This document shows, in pieces, positions 1 to 6,522 of a stretch of 20,660 nt of DNA (within the stretch, counting starts at the first letter, position 1; the number at the start of each line of letters is the position of its first letter). Source of the stretch: an uncultured beta proteobacterium (lineage in GTDB: Bacteria > Pseudomonadota > Gammaproteobacteria > Burkholderiales > Burkholderiaceae_C); assembly GCA_903834645.1 (NCBI GenBank), contig CAILKA010000710.1, positions 1 through 20,660 of the forward strand, read 5' to 3'. A model generated the notes under the pieces. It was given only the letters and a program-made list of their open reading frames with translations. It was not told the origin of the DNA and searched no databases. The translations under genes and the position numbers were made by a program.

Positions 1-145
1 AGATGCCCCTCAATGCCGGCTGTGTGTCACGTGCGGGCGCTGCCACCCCCCGCGACCTTTACCGGCATGCAAGCCTTGCACTGCTCGACCAGCGCCTCAA
101 TCCGGGGAACGGAACCTGCCGGTGCCAGGTCGGGGTTGACGGGGC

Positions 146-1597
146 CTAGCTACGTCGCCTTCTCAGTACCGTCAGAAACGCCACGAACAGGGCAAGACCA
201 ATCAGCAGCGCCATGCTGGTCGCGTAGCCGACTACGCGAGCCTGCGCGCTTGATGCGGCAGCCGCCGCGAGGAAAGGCATGGGAACCACCGCCACGCCGA
301 TGGCATTGGCCGAGGCCTGAAGCGTCGAAACCACGCCCGACATCGCTCCTGCATCCATCGTGGGCACGCGCGCCATGACTGAGCTGATCAAAGGCCCCAT
401 GACCGCGCCGAGACCCAAGCCCGCCGTGAAGATTGCAACCGCCTGTGCAGCCAGGCCGAGTCCCAGCAGCGCGCTGGCCATGTTCAGGGCATGACTGGCG
501 ATGAGCACCACAGCGCCCAGCACGATCGCACCGGATCCCAGGCGCTTTGCCAGTGCGGGCGCGGCAGCCGAAGAGATCATGAAGGCAACCGCCATGGTGG
601 CAAAGACCAGCCCGGTCTGGATAGGCGAAGCCCCTTGTGCTTGCTGCAAGCTCAGGCTTTGCAGCACATGGAACGAGGCTACGCCACAGAAGAAGCAGAA
701 GACCGCAAGCAGATCCACCTGGGTGTTCCGAATCACTAGCAGCCGCATTGGCAACATGTGGGGGCGTCTGGATTCGTAGAGCTTCGTCTGGTGTCGCAGG
801 AACAAGAAGGCTACCAGGGGTGCGCCGAGAAAGAGCGCGGCATTGACCATGGTCGGCCAGAGCGATGAACCAATCGTCAGAGGGGCCGTGAGCATGGTCA
901 GCAGGGCGATCGAGAACGCCACACCAGCCCAATCGAGGCTTTGAGCTCGCCCTCGCGCACGACGGGGGATTGCCACGAAGCCAAGCAGCATGCACGCAAG
1001 GGCGGTCGGGACCATTGCAACAAAGACCCCTCGCCACCCCAAGGAAAGCGGATCCATCGAGAGTGCGAGCCCGCCCAGGAGCTGCCCAACGACGCTACCC
1101 AGGCCCATCGTGAAGGCGTAGGCAGCAAAGGCTCGCTTCGAAGCGTCGCCCTGATACGTCTGTGCGATGACGCCCAAGACCTGCGGCTGGATAAGCGCGG
1201 CCGCGACCCCTTGGACCGTTCTGGCCACAGCCAACGATGCGAGCCCTTGTGCGGATGCAGCCCCGAGACTAGCCATAGCAAAGAGGCACAGCCCCAGTAA
1301 GTACATGCGCCGCGGTCCGAAGACATCACCGAGCCGCCCGGAGGAGATCAGAAGCGACGCGTTCGCGATCGAGTAACCGGCAATCAGAAAGGCCAGCGAT
1401 CCGCCATCGAAGCCTAGGGCAAGCTGGATCGACGGCATCGCCACAAGCGTGGCGAAGAGGTCCAGCTGGATCACGAAGACTCCTGACAGCACCGCCAGCA
1501 ACGGCCAGACGGAATGCCCTTCAGCGGGGCGCTCCACCTCGAAGAGGGAGTCCAGCTGGCCGAACTGGCTATCCTGCGGCTGCGGTGTAGCGCTCAC
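146..1597 (-). CDS. MFS transporter, DHA2 (EmrB/QacA-like) 14-TM drug-exporter type
   Basis: Inner-membrane proton-coupled transporter, probably an exporter of small molecules; the substrate cannot be read from sequence. The 483-aa product shows about 14 hydrophobic segments, the pattern of the DHA2 family. An acidic residue lies in TM1 (D46, in IQLDLFATLVAMPSI). The motif-A loop GRLGDVFGPRR follows TM2 (residues 87-97), and a motif-C-like glycine-rich TM5 (GLGSVVGQLLGG) is present. The protein ends in a basic RRRR tail. I chose the GTG at 1597 because GGGGAGG lies just upstream and because the TGA of the preceding small gene overlaps it as GTGA, a translational-coupling arrangement. An ATG 21 codons further upstream (1660) would lie inside that gene and adds an uncharacteristic N-terminus. 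No membrane-fusion or outer-membrane partner gene is visible in the window. Confidence 0.88.
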   Translation of the reverse strand: MSATPQPQDSQFGQLDSLFEVERPAEGHSVWPLLAVLSGVFVIQLDLFATLVAMPSIQLALGFDGGSLAFLIAGYSIANASLLISSGRLGDVFGPRRMYLLGLCLFAMASLGAASAQGLASLAVARTVQGVAAALIQPQVLGVIAQTYQGDASKRAFAAYAFTMGLGSVVGQLLGGLALSMDPLSLGWRGVFVAMVPTALACMLLGFVAIPRRARGRAQSLDWAGVAFSIALLTMLTAPLTIGSSLWPTMVNAALFLGAPLVAFLFLRHQTKLYESRRPHMLPMRLLVIRNTQVDLLAVFCFFCGVASFHVLQSLSLQQAQGASPIQTGLVFATMAVAFMISSAAAPALAKRLGSGAIVLGAVVLIASHALNMASALLGLGLAAQAVAIFTAGLGLGAVMGPLISSVMARVPTMDAGAMSGVVSTLQASANAIGVAVVPMPFLAAAAASSAQARVVGYATSMALLIGLALFVAFLTVLRRRRS

Positions 1598-1890
1598 GCT
1601 GCCTCCCCGCGTCGGTGGGTCCCGGCAATGAACCCGCTGAGGCAGAGGGTCGTGATCCACTCGCTCCAGCCAGACTCACAGCCCCAGACCGACTGTTTGG
1701 TCGTGCCTATCCTGGCCGAGAGGCCACCGCCAGAGATTTCGGGCGAGTCGCAATGGGGACAAGCTGCGCCGGCGCGGGCGACGCACTCGGCCTGCGACAT
1801 CTTCGGGGCGCGCGAAGACTGCAAGATGCCCAGGGGCACAACGGTGGCCGAACTCAGAAGATCAACGATCGAGCGGTGCTCATGCGGCAC
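1594..1890 (-). CDS. Small Cys-motif (zinc-ribbon-like) hypothetical protein
   Basis: Up to 98 aa. The core ARAGAACPHCDSPEISGG, then a Q-x-V stretch, a single Cys (C71), a Trp-rich segment and LSGF, resembles small bacterial proteins of about 60-70 aa that carry two CxxC knuckles. Here only the first knuckle (C44/C47) is intact and the second pair is reduced to C71, so zinc binding is doubtful. The function is unknown. The GTG at 1890 has GGGGAGG five bases upstream. Family length instead favours the internal ATG at 1800 (MSQAECVARAG), which has only a poor Shine-Dalgarno; the true start is undecided. The TGA overlaps the GTG of the MFS gene by 4 nt, so the two genes are very probably co-translated. 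That overlap is the best evidence that this ORF is real. Confidence 0.6.
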   Translation of the reverse strand: MPHEHRSIVDLLSSATVVPLGILQSSRAPKMSQAECVARAGAACPHCDSPEISGGGLSARIGTTKQSVWGCESGWSEWITTLCLSGFIAGTHRRGEAA

Positions 1891-1895
1891 TTCAT

Positions 1896-1925
1896 CCTCC
1901 CCAGCGGCAGGAACCTACGCCGCTG
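1896..1925 (-). promoter_or_regulatory. Hairpin abutting a ribosome binding site
   Basis: CAGCGGC (1902-1908) and GCCGCTG (1919-1925) are perfect inverted 7-mers with a 10-nt loop. On the minus strand the 3' arm runs directly into the GGGGAGG Shine-Dalgarno of the small Cys-motif gene. It could modulate translation initiation, but it could also be chance in GC-rich DNA. Confidence 0.3.
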
Positions 1926-1994
1926 AGTCGGGATTGTGCCTTGGCGTGACTGCTCTGATCTGAATACCCGAGCCCGCAGACTGCGCCCCGCTGA

Positions 1995-2009
1995 CTGCGT
2001 CAAACGCAG
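1995..2009 (-). terminator. Short hairpin just after the PAS-GGDEF-EAL gene
   Basis: CTGCGT (1995-2000), CAA loop, ACGCAG (2004-2009): a perfect 6-bp stem starting 4 nt past the TGA of the upstream minus-strand gene (stop at 2014-2016). No T-tract follows, so it is a weak intrinsic-terminator candidate or an mRNA 3' end stabiliser. Confidence 0.3.
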
Positions 2010-2013
2010 AGGT

Positions 2014-3720
2014 TCAAATCGATGTTGGGTCTGGCTGCGGTGCCTTGGCGCCGCGGCGGCTGACCATCTCAGCCAGCACCTCCAGCGGGACAGGCTTCGA
2101 GATGACATAGCCTTGGACCTTGTCGCATTTCATTTTGCGCAGAGTCTTGAGCTCCTCCTCCGTCTCTGCCCCCTCGGCGACGACTTCCTTACCCAGCGCA
2201 TGGGCCAGCCGGATGATCGCCTGCACGATGGTTCGATTAGTGGGGTTGCGTCCCAAGTCGGTCACGAAGCTTCTATCGATCTTCAGCGTAGCCACCGGAA
2301 ACTGAGCCAAGTAGGCAAATGACGCGTATCCGGCTCCGAAGTCATCGATGCTCAGTTGCGTACCCATCAGGCAGAACTGCGTAAGCACATTCAGGCAGGT
2401 ATCCAGGTCCTGCATCAAGGCGCCTTCGGGGATCTCGATCTCGAGCAGCTTCGGGTCTGCCCCGGTGGCCCTCAGATGCCCGTCCAGGATGTCGCAAACC
2501 TCGGGATTGGACAGGGACTCCACGCTCAGGTTGATGCTGACCACGGTTCGATGCCCTTGGGCCGTCAGCGAGGCGATCGCCTCGCACGCGGCTCGCATCA
2601 CCCAGCTATCCAGCGCCGGCATGAGCCCTGAATCGCGAGCGATGTCGAGGAAGACACCCGGGGTCAGAAGCCCGCGCCTCGGGTGCTGCCAGCGGATCAG
2701 GGCTTCGGCCCCGCTGATCGCCCCGGTCTGGAGTTCAACCTTGGGCTGGTAGAGCAGCACGAACTCAGTACCGCTGATGACCGCACGCAGCTCCTCTCGA
2801 AGCTGTGCCCGCCGCTTGGAGGCAAGTTCGAGTTCGGCCCGGTAAAGCGTCACATGAGAATCCTTGCCGAGATCCTTGGACATCTTTCGCGCATCCCGCA
2901 GGGCCAGGCTGGCGCGCTTGAGCAGCACTACCACCGAGTCACCATCCTGCGGTGCGGTCACCACACCTGCATGAGCAGTGAGCGTGACCTGGGAGCTTCC
3001 GCGAAGAATGGGGCGGTGCAGGCCCTCGACGAACTCTTCCGCTCTCGCCAGGGCCGCCTCGATGTCGTCGGAGGCCACCACCACTGCGAACTCGTCGCCG
3101 GTGATTCGGTAGACGGTTTCATGGCTGGCCGTGGCGGAGTTGAGCACCGAAGCAACCTCCAATAGCGCAGCCTCGGCCGTGTCGTACCCATGCAGGCCGC
3201 TGATCTCGTTGAGACGATCCAAACCCACGAGAATGAGCGACAGAGGTGCCCGCCGCTCTAGCAGCGTCTGCAGTCGCTCCTCCAGTCCGAGCTTGTTGCC
3301 CAACTGGGTCTGTTCGTCAATCACGGCCTTCTTGGCCAATTCCTGCTGCTTGACCATGCTCGGGACGGCGCGCCGGCCGAAGGCGACAAATCCGTCCCCG
3401 TAGGGAAAACAGCGCATCTCAAGCCAGGTATCCAGGATCGCCGAGTAGGAAACCTTCACAACGTCTTCCCGGCCTATCTGGCACTTCTTCATCGGCTCGT
3501 AGAAGACGCTCTTCTCGAAGTTTTTGACAAACTCGAACGGCTTGCTCCCCACTACCTTCGAGCGCGGGAGGCCCACCCAGCGCAGATAGGTATCGTTGCA
3601 ATAGACGAACGTCCAGTTTCGATCGAGCAGGGCAACAGCCTCGCCGATTCCGTTGATGATGGCGCTCAGTACGGCATCGTCTTCGAAACTCTGGATGCTT
3701 TGATGCGGGACTGGTTCCAT
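2014..3720 (-). CDS. PAS-GGDEF-EAL c-di-GMP phosphodiesterase (probable)
   Basis: Cytoplasmic 568-aa signalling protein without membrane segments. An N-terminal PAS-like sensor spans about 14-120 (VALLDRNWTFVYCND, then WLEMRCFPYGDGFVAF). A GGDEF domain spans about 130-295 and its signature reads TGDEF (207-211), so cyclase activity is uncertain and the domain may be regulatory. An EAL domain spans about 305-550. Recognised EAL catalytic positions are kept: E339 (EALIRW), N397 (NLS), E429, D459/D460 (DDFGAG), K480 (LKIDRSF), E516 (VVAEGAE) and Q536 (QGYVISKP). Hydrolysis of c-di-GMP is therefore expected. Odd points are EIPEG in place of the usual ELTES, and DFGAG for DFGTG. The ATG at 3720 has no strong Shine-Dalgarno, but the PAS fold begins soon after it. 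It diverges from the acetyltransferase gene and has a plus-strand relative at 4721. Confidence 0.9.
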   Translation of the reverse strand: MEPVPHQSIQSFEDDAVLSAIINGIGEAVALLDRNWTFVYCNDTYLRWVGLPRSKVVGSKPFEFVKNFEKSVFYEPMKKCQIGREDVVKVSYSAILDTWLEMRCFPYGDGFVAFGRRAVPSMVKQQELAKKAVIDEQTQLGNKLGLEERLQTLLERRAPLSLILVGLDRLNEISGLHGYDTAEAALLEVASVLNSATASHETVYRITGDEFAVVVASDDIEAALARAEEFVEGLHRPILRGSSQVTLTAHAGVVTAPQDGDSVVVLLKRASLALRDARKMSKDLGKDSHVTLYRAELELASKRRAQLREELRAVISGTEFVLLYQPKVELQTGAISGAEALIRWQHPRRGLLTPGVFLDIARDSGLMPALDSWVMRAACEAIASLTAQGHRTVVSINLSVESLSNPEVCDILDGHLRATGADPKLLEIEIPEGALMQDLDTCLNVLTQFCLMGTQLSIDDFGAGYASFAYLAQFPVATLKIDRSFVTDLGRNPTNRTIVQAIIRLAHALGKEVVAEGAETEEELKTLRKMKCDKVQGYVISKPVPLEVLAEMVSRRGAKAPQPDPTSI

Positions 3721-3800
3721 ACGGGATCAGGTTTGGTTTGTTCTGCCCACCCCTCATCCGGGGTGACATTGATCACGAAAATCCTGCTAGAGTGAGATCA

Positions 3801-3828
3801 TGGGTTTCTTTCCCCTCGGGAAAACCCA
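3801..3828 (+). promoter_or_regulatory. Inverted repeat upstream of the acetyltransferase gene
   Basis: TGGGTTT (3801-3807) pairs with AAACCCA (3822-3828), and TCCC (3811-3814) with GGGA (3818-3821), leaving a CTC loop and a 3-nt bulge. It sits 27 nt before the chosen ATG at 3855, in the 134-nt gap between divergent genes. It may be an operator or 5'-UTR hairpin. A TGC-TAGAGT at 3785-3793 upstream is a weak extended -10 candidate with no properly spaced -35. Confidence 0.3.
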
Positions 3829-3854
3829 CCCCTCACACAATCGCGGGACAGTTC

Positions 3855-4562
3855 ATGAGCTTCGACTTTCTGGCGCTGACAGAGACACTCGAACAGATTG
3901 AGTCCGAGGCACTGGTTTTCCGTCCAGTTAATGTCGCGGATGCTTGGCCGCTATACCTGTCCACGCGAAACCCCCAGTTCAATGCCACGTTGAGTTGGGC
4001 GCAGCCCGCCGACCACGCCGAGGTGGTGGCGCGCATAGCGGCGGTCATGCGTGCCACCCGCCGTGGTCAGATGTCAGCAGTTTCGGCAGTAACCCGCGAA
4101 ACTGGAGCGCTCGTCTCGATCTACCGCTTCCAAGGGTATAAACCGGATCCGTCTATCCTCGAGATGGGCATCTGGACCATGTGTTCATGGTGGGCCGGCG
4201 GGATGAGTACGGAGGTAACGCGCGCCTGCGTGGACGCCACTTTTGCCATGTCCGAGGCAACTGTGTTGTTGGCAGCCACGGAACATCACAATCGCGCCGC
4301 CCGCAAAGTACTCGGAAACGCCGGCCTTACCCCGCAGCTGGATGTGGTGCGCAAGGCAGAGTGTGGCCGAATCGCCTACCTCACCGAGTTCATGATGACT
4401 CGCGAGCAGTGGCTGGCGAAGGATCGCGAAAACGGCTTCAAGTACGTGGGCGACGTCGGCTACGAATTGCCAATCAATCTTCTGGGCGACCACGTGAGCA
4501 CCGCCCCGGCGCGCCCCGCCGAGGAATCGAATGTGAAGGACCTCGCCCGCGCCCGGGCGTGA
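3855..4562 (+). CDS. GNAT-family N-acetyltransferase (RimJ/RimL-like)
   Basis: Predicted 235-aa cytoplasmic acetyl-CoA-dependent acetyltransferase; the acceptor (protein N-terminus, amino acid or small molecule) is unknown. The order of elements matches the GNAT fold: VFRPVNVADAWPLYLSTRNP (21-40) as the first strand/helix, WTMCSWWAGGMSTE (107-120) at the acetyl-CoA pyrophosphate loop, and HNRAARKVLGNAGL (145-158) as the typical Asn-helix motif. FMMTREQWL (179-187) closes the domain. The CoA loop is relaxed compared with the usual YWGQGYATE form. About 45 residues follow the domain and are not recognised. The ATG at 3855 (MSFDFLAL) has GGGA six bases upstream; in-frame codons further 5' would add a non-domain tail. 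It lies between two PAS-GGDEF-EAL genes, divergent from one and in line with the other (158-nt gap). Confidence 0.82.
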   Translation: MSFDFLALTETLEQIESEALVFRPVNVADAWPLYLSTRNPQFNATLSWAQPADHAEVVARIAAVMRATRRGQMSAVSAVTRETGALVSIYRFQGYKPDPSILEMGIWTMCSWWAGGMSTEVTRACVDATFAMSEATVLLAATEHHNRAARKVLGNAGLTPQLDVVRKAECGRIAYLTEFMMTREQWLAKDRENGFKYVGDVGYELPINLLGDHVSTAPARPAEESNVKDLARARA

Positions 4563-4616
4563 AAATCCTCACGCGGCGGGTATTTCGCCGTCTCTTCCGC
4601 CCTTCAGGGTTTCGAT

Positions 4617-4663
4617 AGCCCGCCGAAAGTCTCGTTCCGGCTCAGCACCGCTGAGAGCGGGCT
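4617..4663 (+). other. Nested hairpin between acetyltransferase and second EAL gene
   Basis: Inner stem CTCAGC (4641-4646), ACC loop, GCTGAG (4650-4655). Outer arms AGCCCGC (4617-4623) and GCGGGCT (4657-4663) are perfect complements. It starts 55 nt after the acetyltransferase stop and ends 57 nt before the next ATG, with no T-tract. It could be a terminator-like or 5'-leader structure. Confidence 0.3.
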
Positions 4664-4720
4664 CTGCGCTTCGCATCCGTCCTGGGTGCGCTGCCGCTGG
4701 GTCCAACTTTGGACGACGAG

Positions 4721-6400
4721 ATGAGCGACCTGAGCAGCCCGCACCCTGGCACCGACATCGAGCTCTACGAGCGCCTAGGAGACCGGATCGCTCTCTTCGA
4801 CGCGATGGGCGTTTTGCGGCACTGCAACACGTCGTATGCCGCTGCCCTGGGGCTGCCTCGAGCTGAACTCGTGGGCCGCTCGCTGGGCCAGCTTGCGCAG
4901 ACGGCCCCGAATCTCTTGATGCACAAGCGTGTGCGTCCGGGTTCCACCGGCGCCCGCGGCGGCTCATTCATTGACTTCGACGAGCATCTGGCCAGGTGGG
5001 TGGTCAATCGCTTGATCACCGACGACCAGGGCGGCACGCTTGTGGTCAGTAGCGACGCCGACCCCGAGCTGGTTCGACAGCACCAAGCCGCGCGCACAGT
5101 AACCCGAGATGAGCACACGGGGCTGCCCAATCTCATAGCACTGCGGCAGGACCTCGCTCAACTCCAAGCCCCCTACGAACTTCTGGCAGTCGAGATCGAG
5201 CAGGTAGCTCGGATTGCCGAAGCGATTGGCCAGGAAGCCGCAGCCCTGATGGTGCTCGGCATCAGCGACAACCTCGACACCGCGATGCTCGGCACCGAGC
5301 GCCTCTACCGCACCCGAGCGACGGAGTTCGTGGTCCTTCGTACTCAGCCGCGCGCGAACCCTTCGGACGTCGAAGACAGGCTGCAGGTGATCTTGGAGGC
5401 CGTTCGGCGCCCCATCCTGGCCTTCAGCCACAGCTTCAAGCCCCAGGCCACTGTGGGCGCACTGAGCGTACCGGCGGATCGCGCCGTCGAGCCTGGTACC
5501 GCCCTTCGGCAACTGGAGCTCGCGGGGGCTGCCGCGCGCAAAGCTCGGGACGGCCGTCCGGTCTGGTTCAGGCCCGCGATGGAGGCCTCAGTACGTCTCA
5601 ACGAGATCCTTGCCACCGAACTCAAGCAAGGCATCGACTCCGGGCAGTTGCACCCTCATTTCCAGCCGATTTTGTGCGCTCGAACCCTTGCGGTCATGGG
5701 CGTGGAGGCCCTCATCCGTTGGATGCACCCCAAGCTTGGGATCATTGAAGCCGACGACGTGATGCGCCTGGCGCGCAGCAGGGGGCTGGCAGCGAAGATC
5801 GACCTGCTTGCCCTGGAAGCCTCCATACAGGCCATCGCAACGTGGCGTCGGGAAGGAGTAACGCTGGCCGTGAGCGTCAATGCCACTTGTGAGACGCTCT
5901 CCGATCCCTTCCTTCCCGAGAAGATCGCGAGCCGATGCCAGGCCGCAGGGGTCGAGCCGTCCTTTCTGGAGGTGGAGGCTCCAGAAACCTTCCTCCTGGC
6001 TGAAGAGGGGTCTAGCCACTCGCGGCTGCGCGCGCTGCACGAACTCGGCGTGCGGCTCTCCATCGACGACTTCGGGTCGGGCGCCGCGACGACGGCGACC
6101 CTGGTGGGCGCTCCCATCGACACCGTGAAGATCGACTGGCAAGCGGCACGCCGCATGGCCGAAGCGCCGGATCACAGGGCACGTGCGTTTAGGACGCTCG
6201 CACGCATGGCGCAGACCCTGGGCTTTTCGGTTGTGGCCAAGGGAATCGAGTCGGCTGAGGAAGAGGCGCTGGCCAGGACGCAGAAGATCCAGCTCGTGCA
6301 GGGATATCACTACAGCGCGCCATTGCCGCTTTGCGAGGTGCCGGCGTTCGTGCGCAGCCGAAGCACACCACAGACCCCAATCTCGGCGTTTTCGATCTGA
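4721..6400 (+). CDS. PAS-GGDEF-EAL protein with degenerate active sites
   Basis: 559-aa soluble protein with the same layout as the minus-strand protein at 2014-3720: PAS-like region about 12-115, GGDEF-derived domain about 128-285, EAL domain about 295-545. The GGDEF signature is replaced by RATEF (199-203), so cyclase activity is not expected. In the EAL domain E329 (EALIRW), N387, E419, D449/D450 (DDFGSG), K470 (VKID) and Q527 (QGY) remain. The usual AEGVE element reads AKGIE, with K507 at a position normally Glu, and NLS reads NAT. Phosphodiesterase activity is therefore doubtful and a c-di-GMP-binding or interaction role is more likely. The ATG at 4721 is preferred; a TTG four codons upstream (4709) is the alternative. 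It converges on the diguanylate cyclase gene ending at 6523. Confidence 0.88.
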   Translation: MSDLSSPHPGTDIELYERLGDRIALFDAMGVLRHCNTSYAAALGLPRAELVGRSLGQLAQTAPNLLMHKRVRPGSTGARGGSFIDFDEHLARWVVNRLITDDQGGTLVVSSDADPELVRQHQAARTVTRDEHTGLPNLIALRQDLAQLQAPYELLAVEIEQVARIAEAIGQEAAALMVLGISDNLDTAMLGTERLYRTRATEFVVLRTQPRANPSDVEDRLQVILEAVRRPILAFSHSFKPQATVGALSVPADRAVEPGTALRQLELAGAAARKARDGRPVWFRPAMEASVRLNEILATELKQGIDSGQLHPHFQPILCARTLAVMGVEALIRWMHPKLGIIEADDVMRLARSRGLAAKIDLLALEASIQAIATWRREGVTLAVSVNATCETLSDPFLPEKIASRCQAAGVEPSFLEVEAPETFLLAEEGSSHSRLRALHELGVRLSIDDFGSGAATTATLVGAPIDTVKIDWQAARRMAEAPDHRARAFRTLARMAQTLGFSVVAKGIESAEEEALARTQKIQLVQGYHYSAPLPLCEVPAFVRSRSTPQTPISAFSI

Positions 6401-6438
6401 AGCACGAAGCCGCAAGGCGTACAGCCCGAGTTGATGCT

Positions 6439-6486
6439 CGCTCGCCGTTCACGCATGCGAGCGTGCGACAAGCGCCGGGCTTGTCG
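6439..6486. terminator. Two hairpins between convergent genes
   Basis: Hairpin 1: CGCTCGC (6439-6445) and GCGAGCG (6457-6463), 11-nt loop. Hairpin 2: CGACAAGC (6466-6473), GCCGG loop, GCTTGTCG (6479-6486), a perfect 8-bp stem. They fill the 122-nt gap between the convergent EAL and GGDEF genes, the expected place for bidirectional termination. Neither has a T-run, so intrinsic termination is only inferred. Confidence 0.45.
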
Positions 6487-6522
6487 GCACCGACCGAAAA
6501 CTGAGCCACCCGCACCGCCCGC

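Noticed and set aside
30..140. Minus-strand peptide frame downstream of the MFS gene (reads ...IEALVEQCKACMPVK...)
   Set aside because: It looks protein-like but has no start codon in frame after the preceding stop and ends within the window, so at most it is a remnant.
13..378. Plus-strand 121-codon ORF overlapping the transporter 3' end
   Set aside because: Pro/Arg/Ser-rich, no motif, and antisense to the MFS coding frame.
1854..1895. A 13-codon leader-peptide frame from ATG 1895 overlapping the small Cys-motif gene
   Set aside because: Its ATG directly abuts the Shine-Dalgarno with no spacer, and there is no regulatory codon run; the GTG at 1890 has better spacing.
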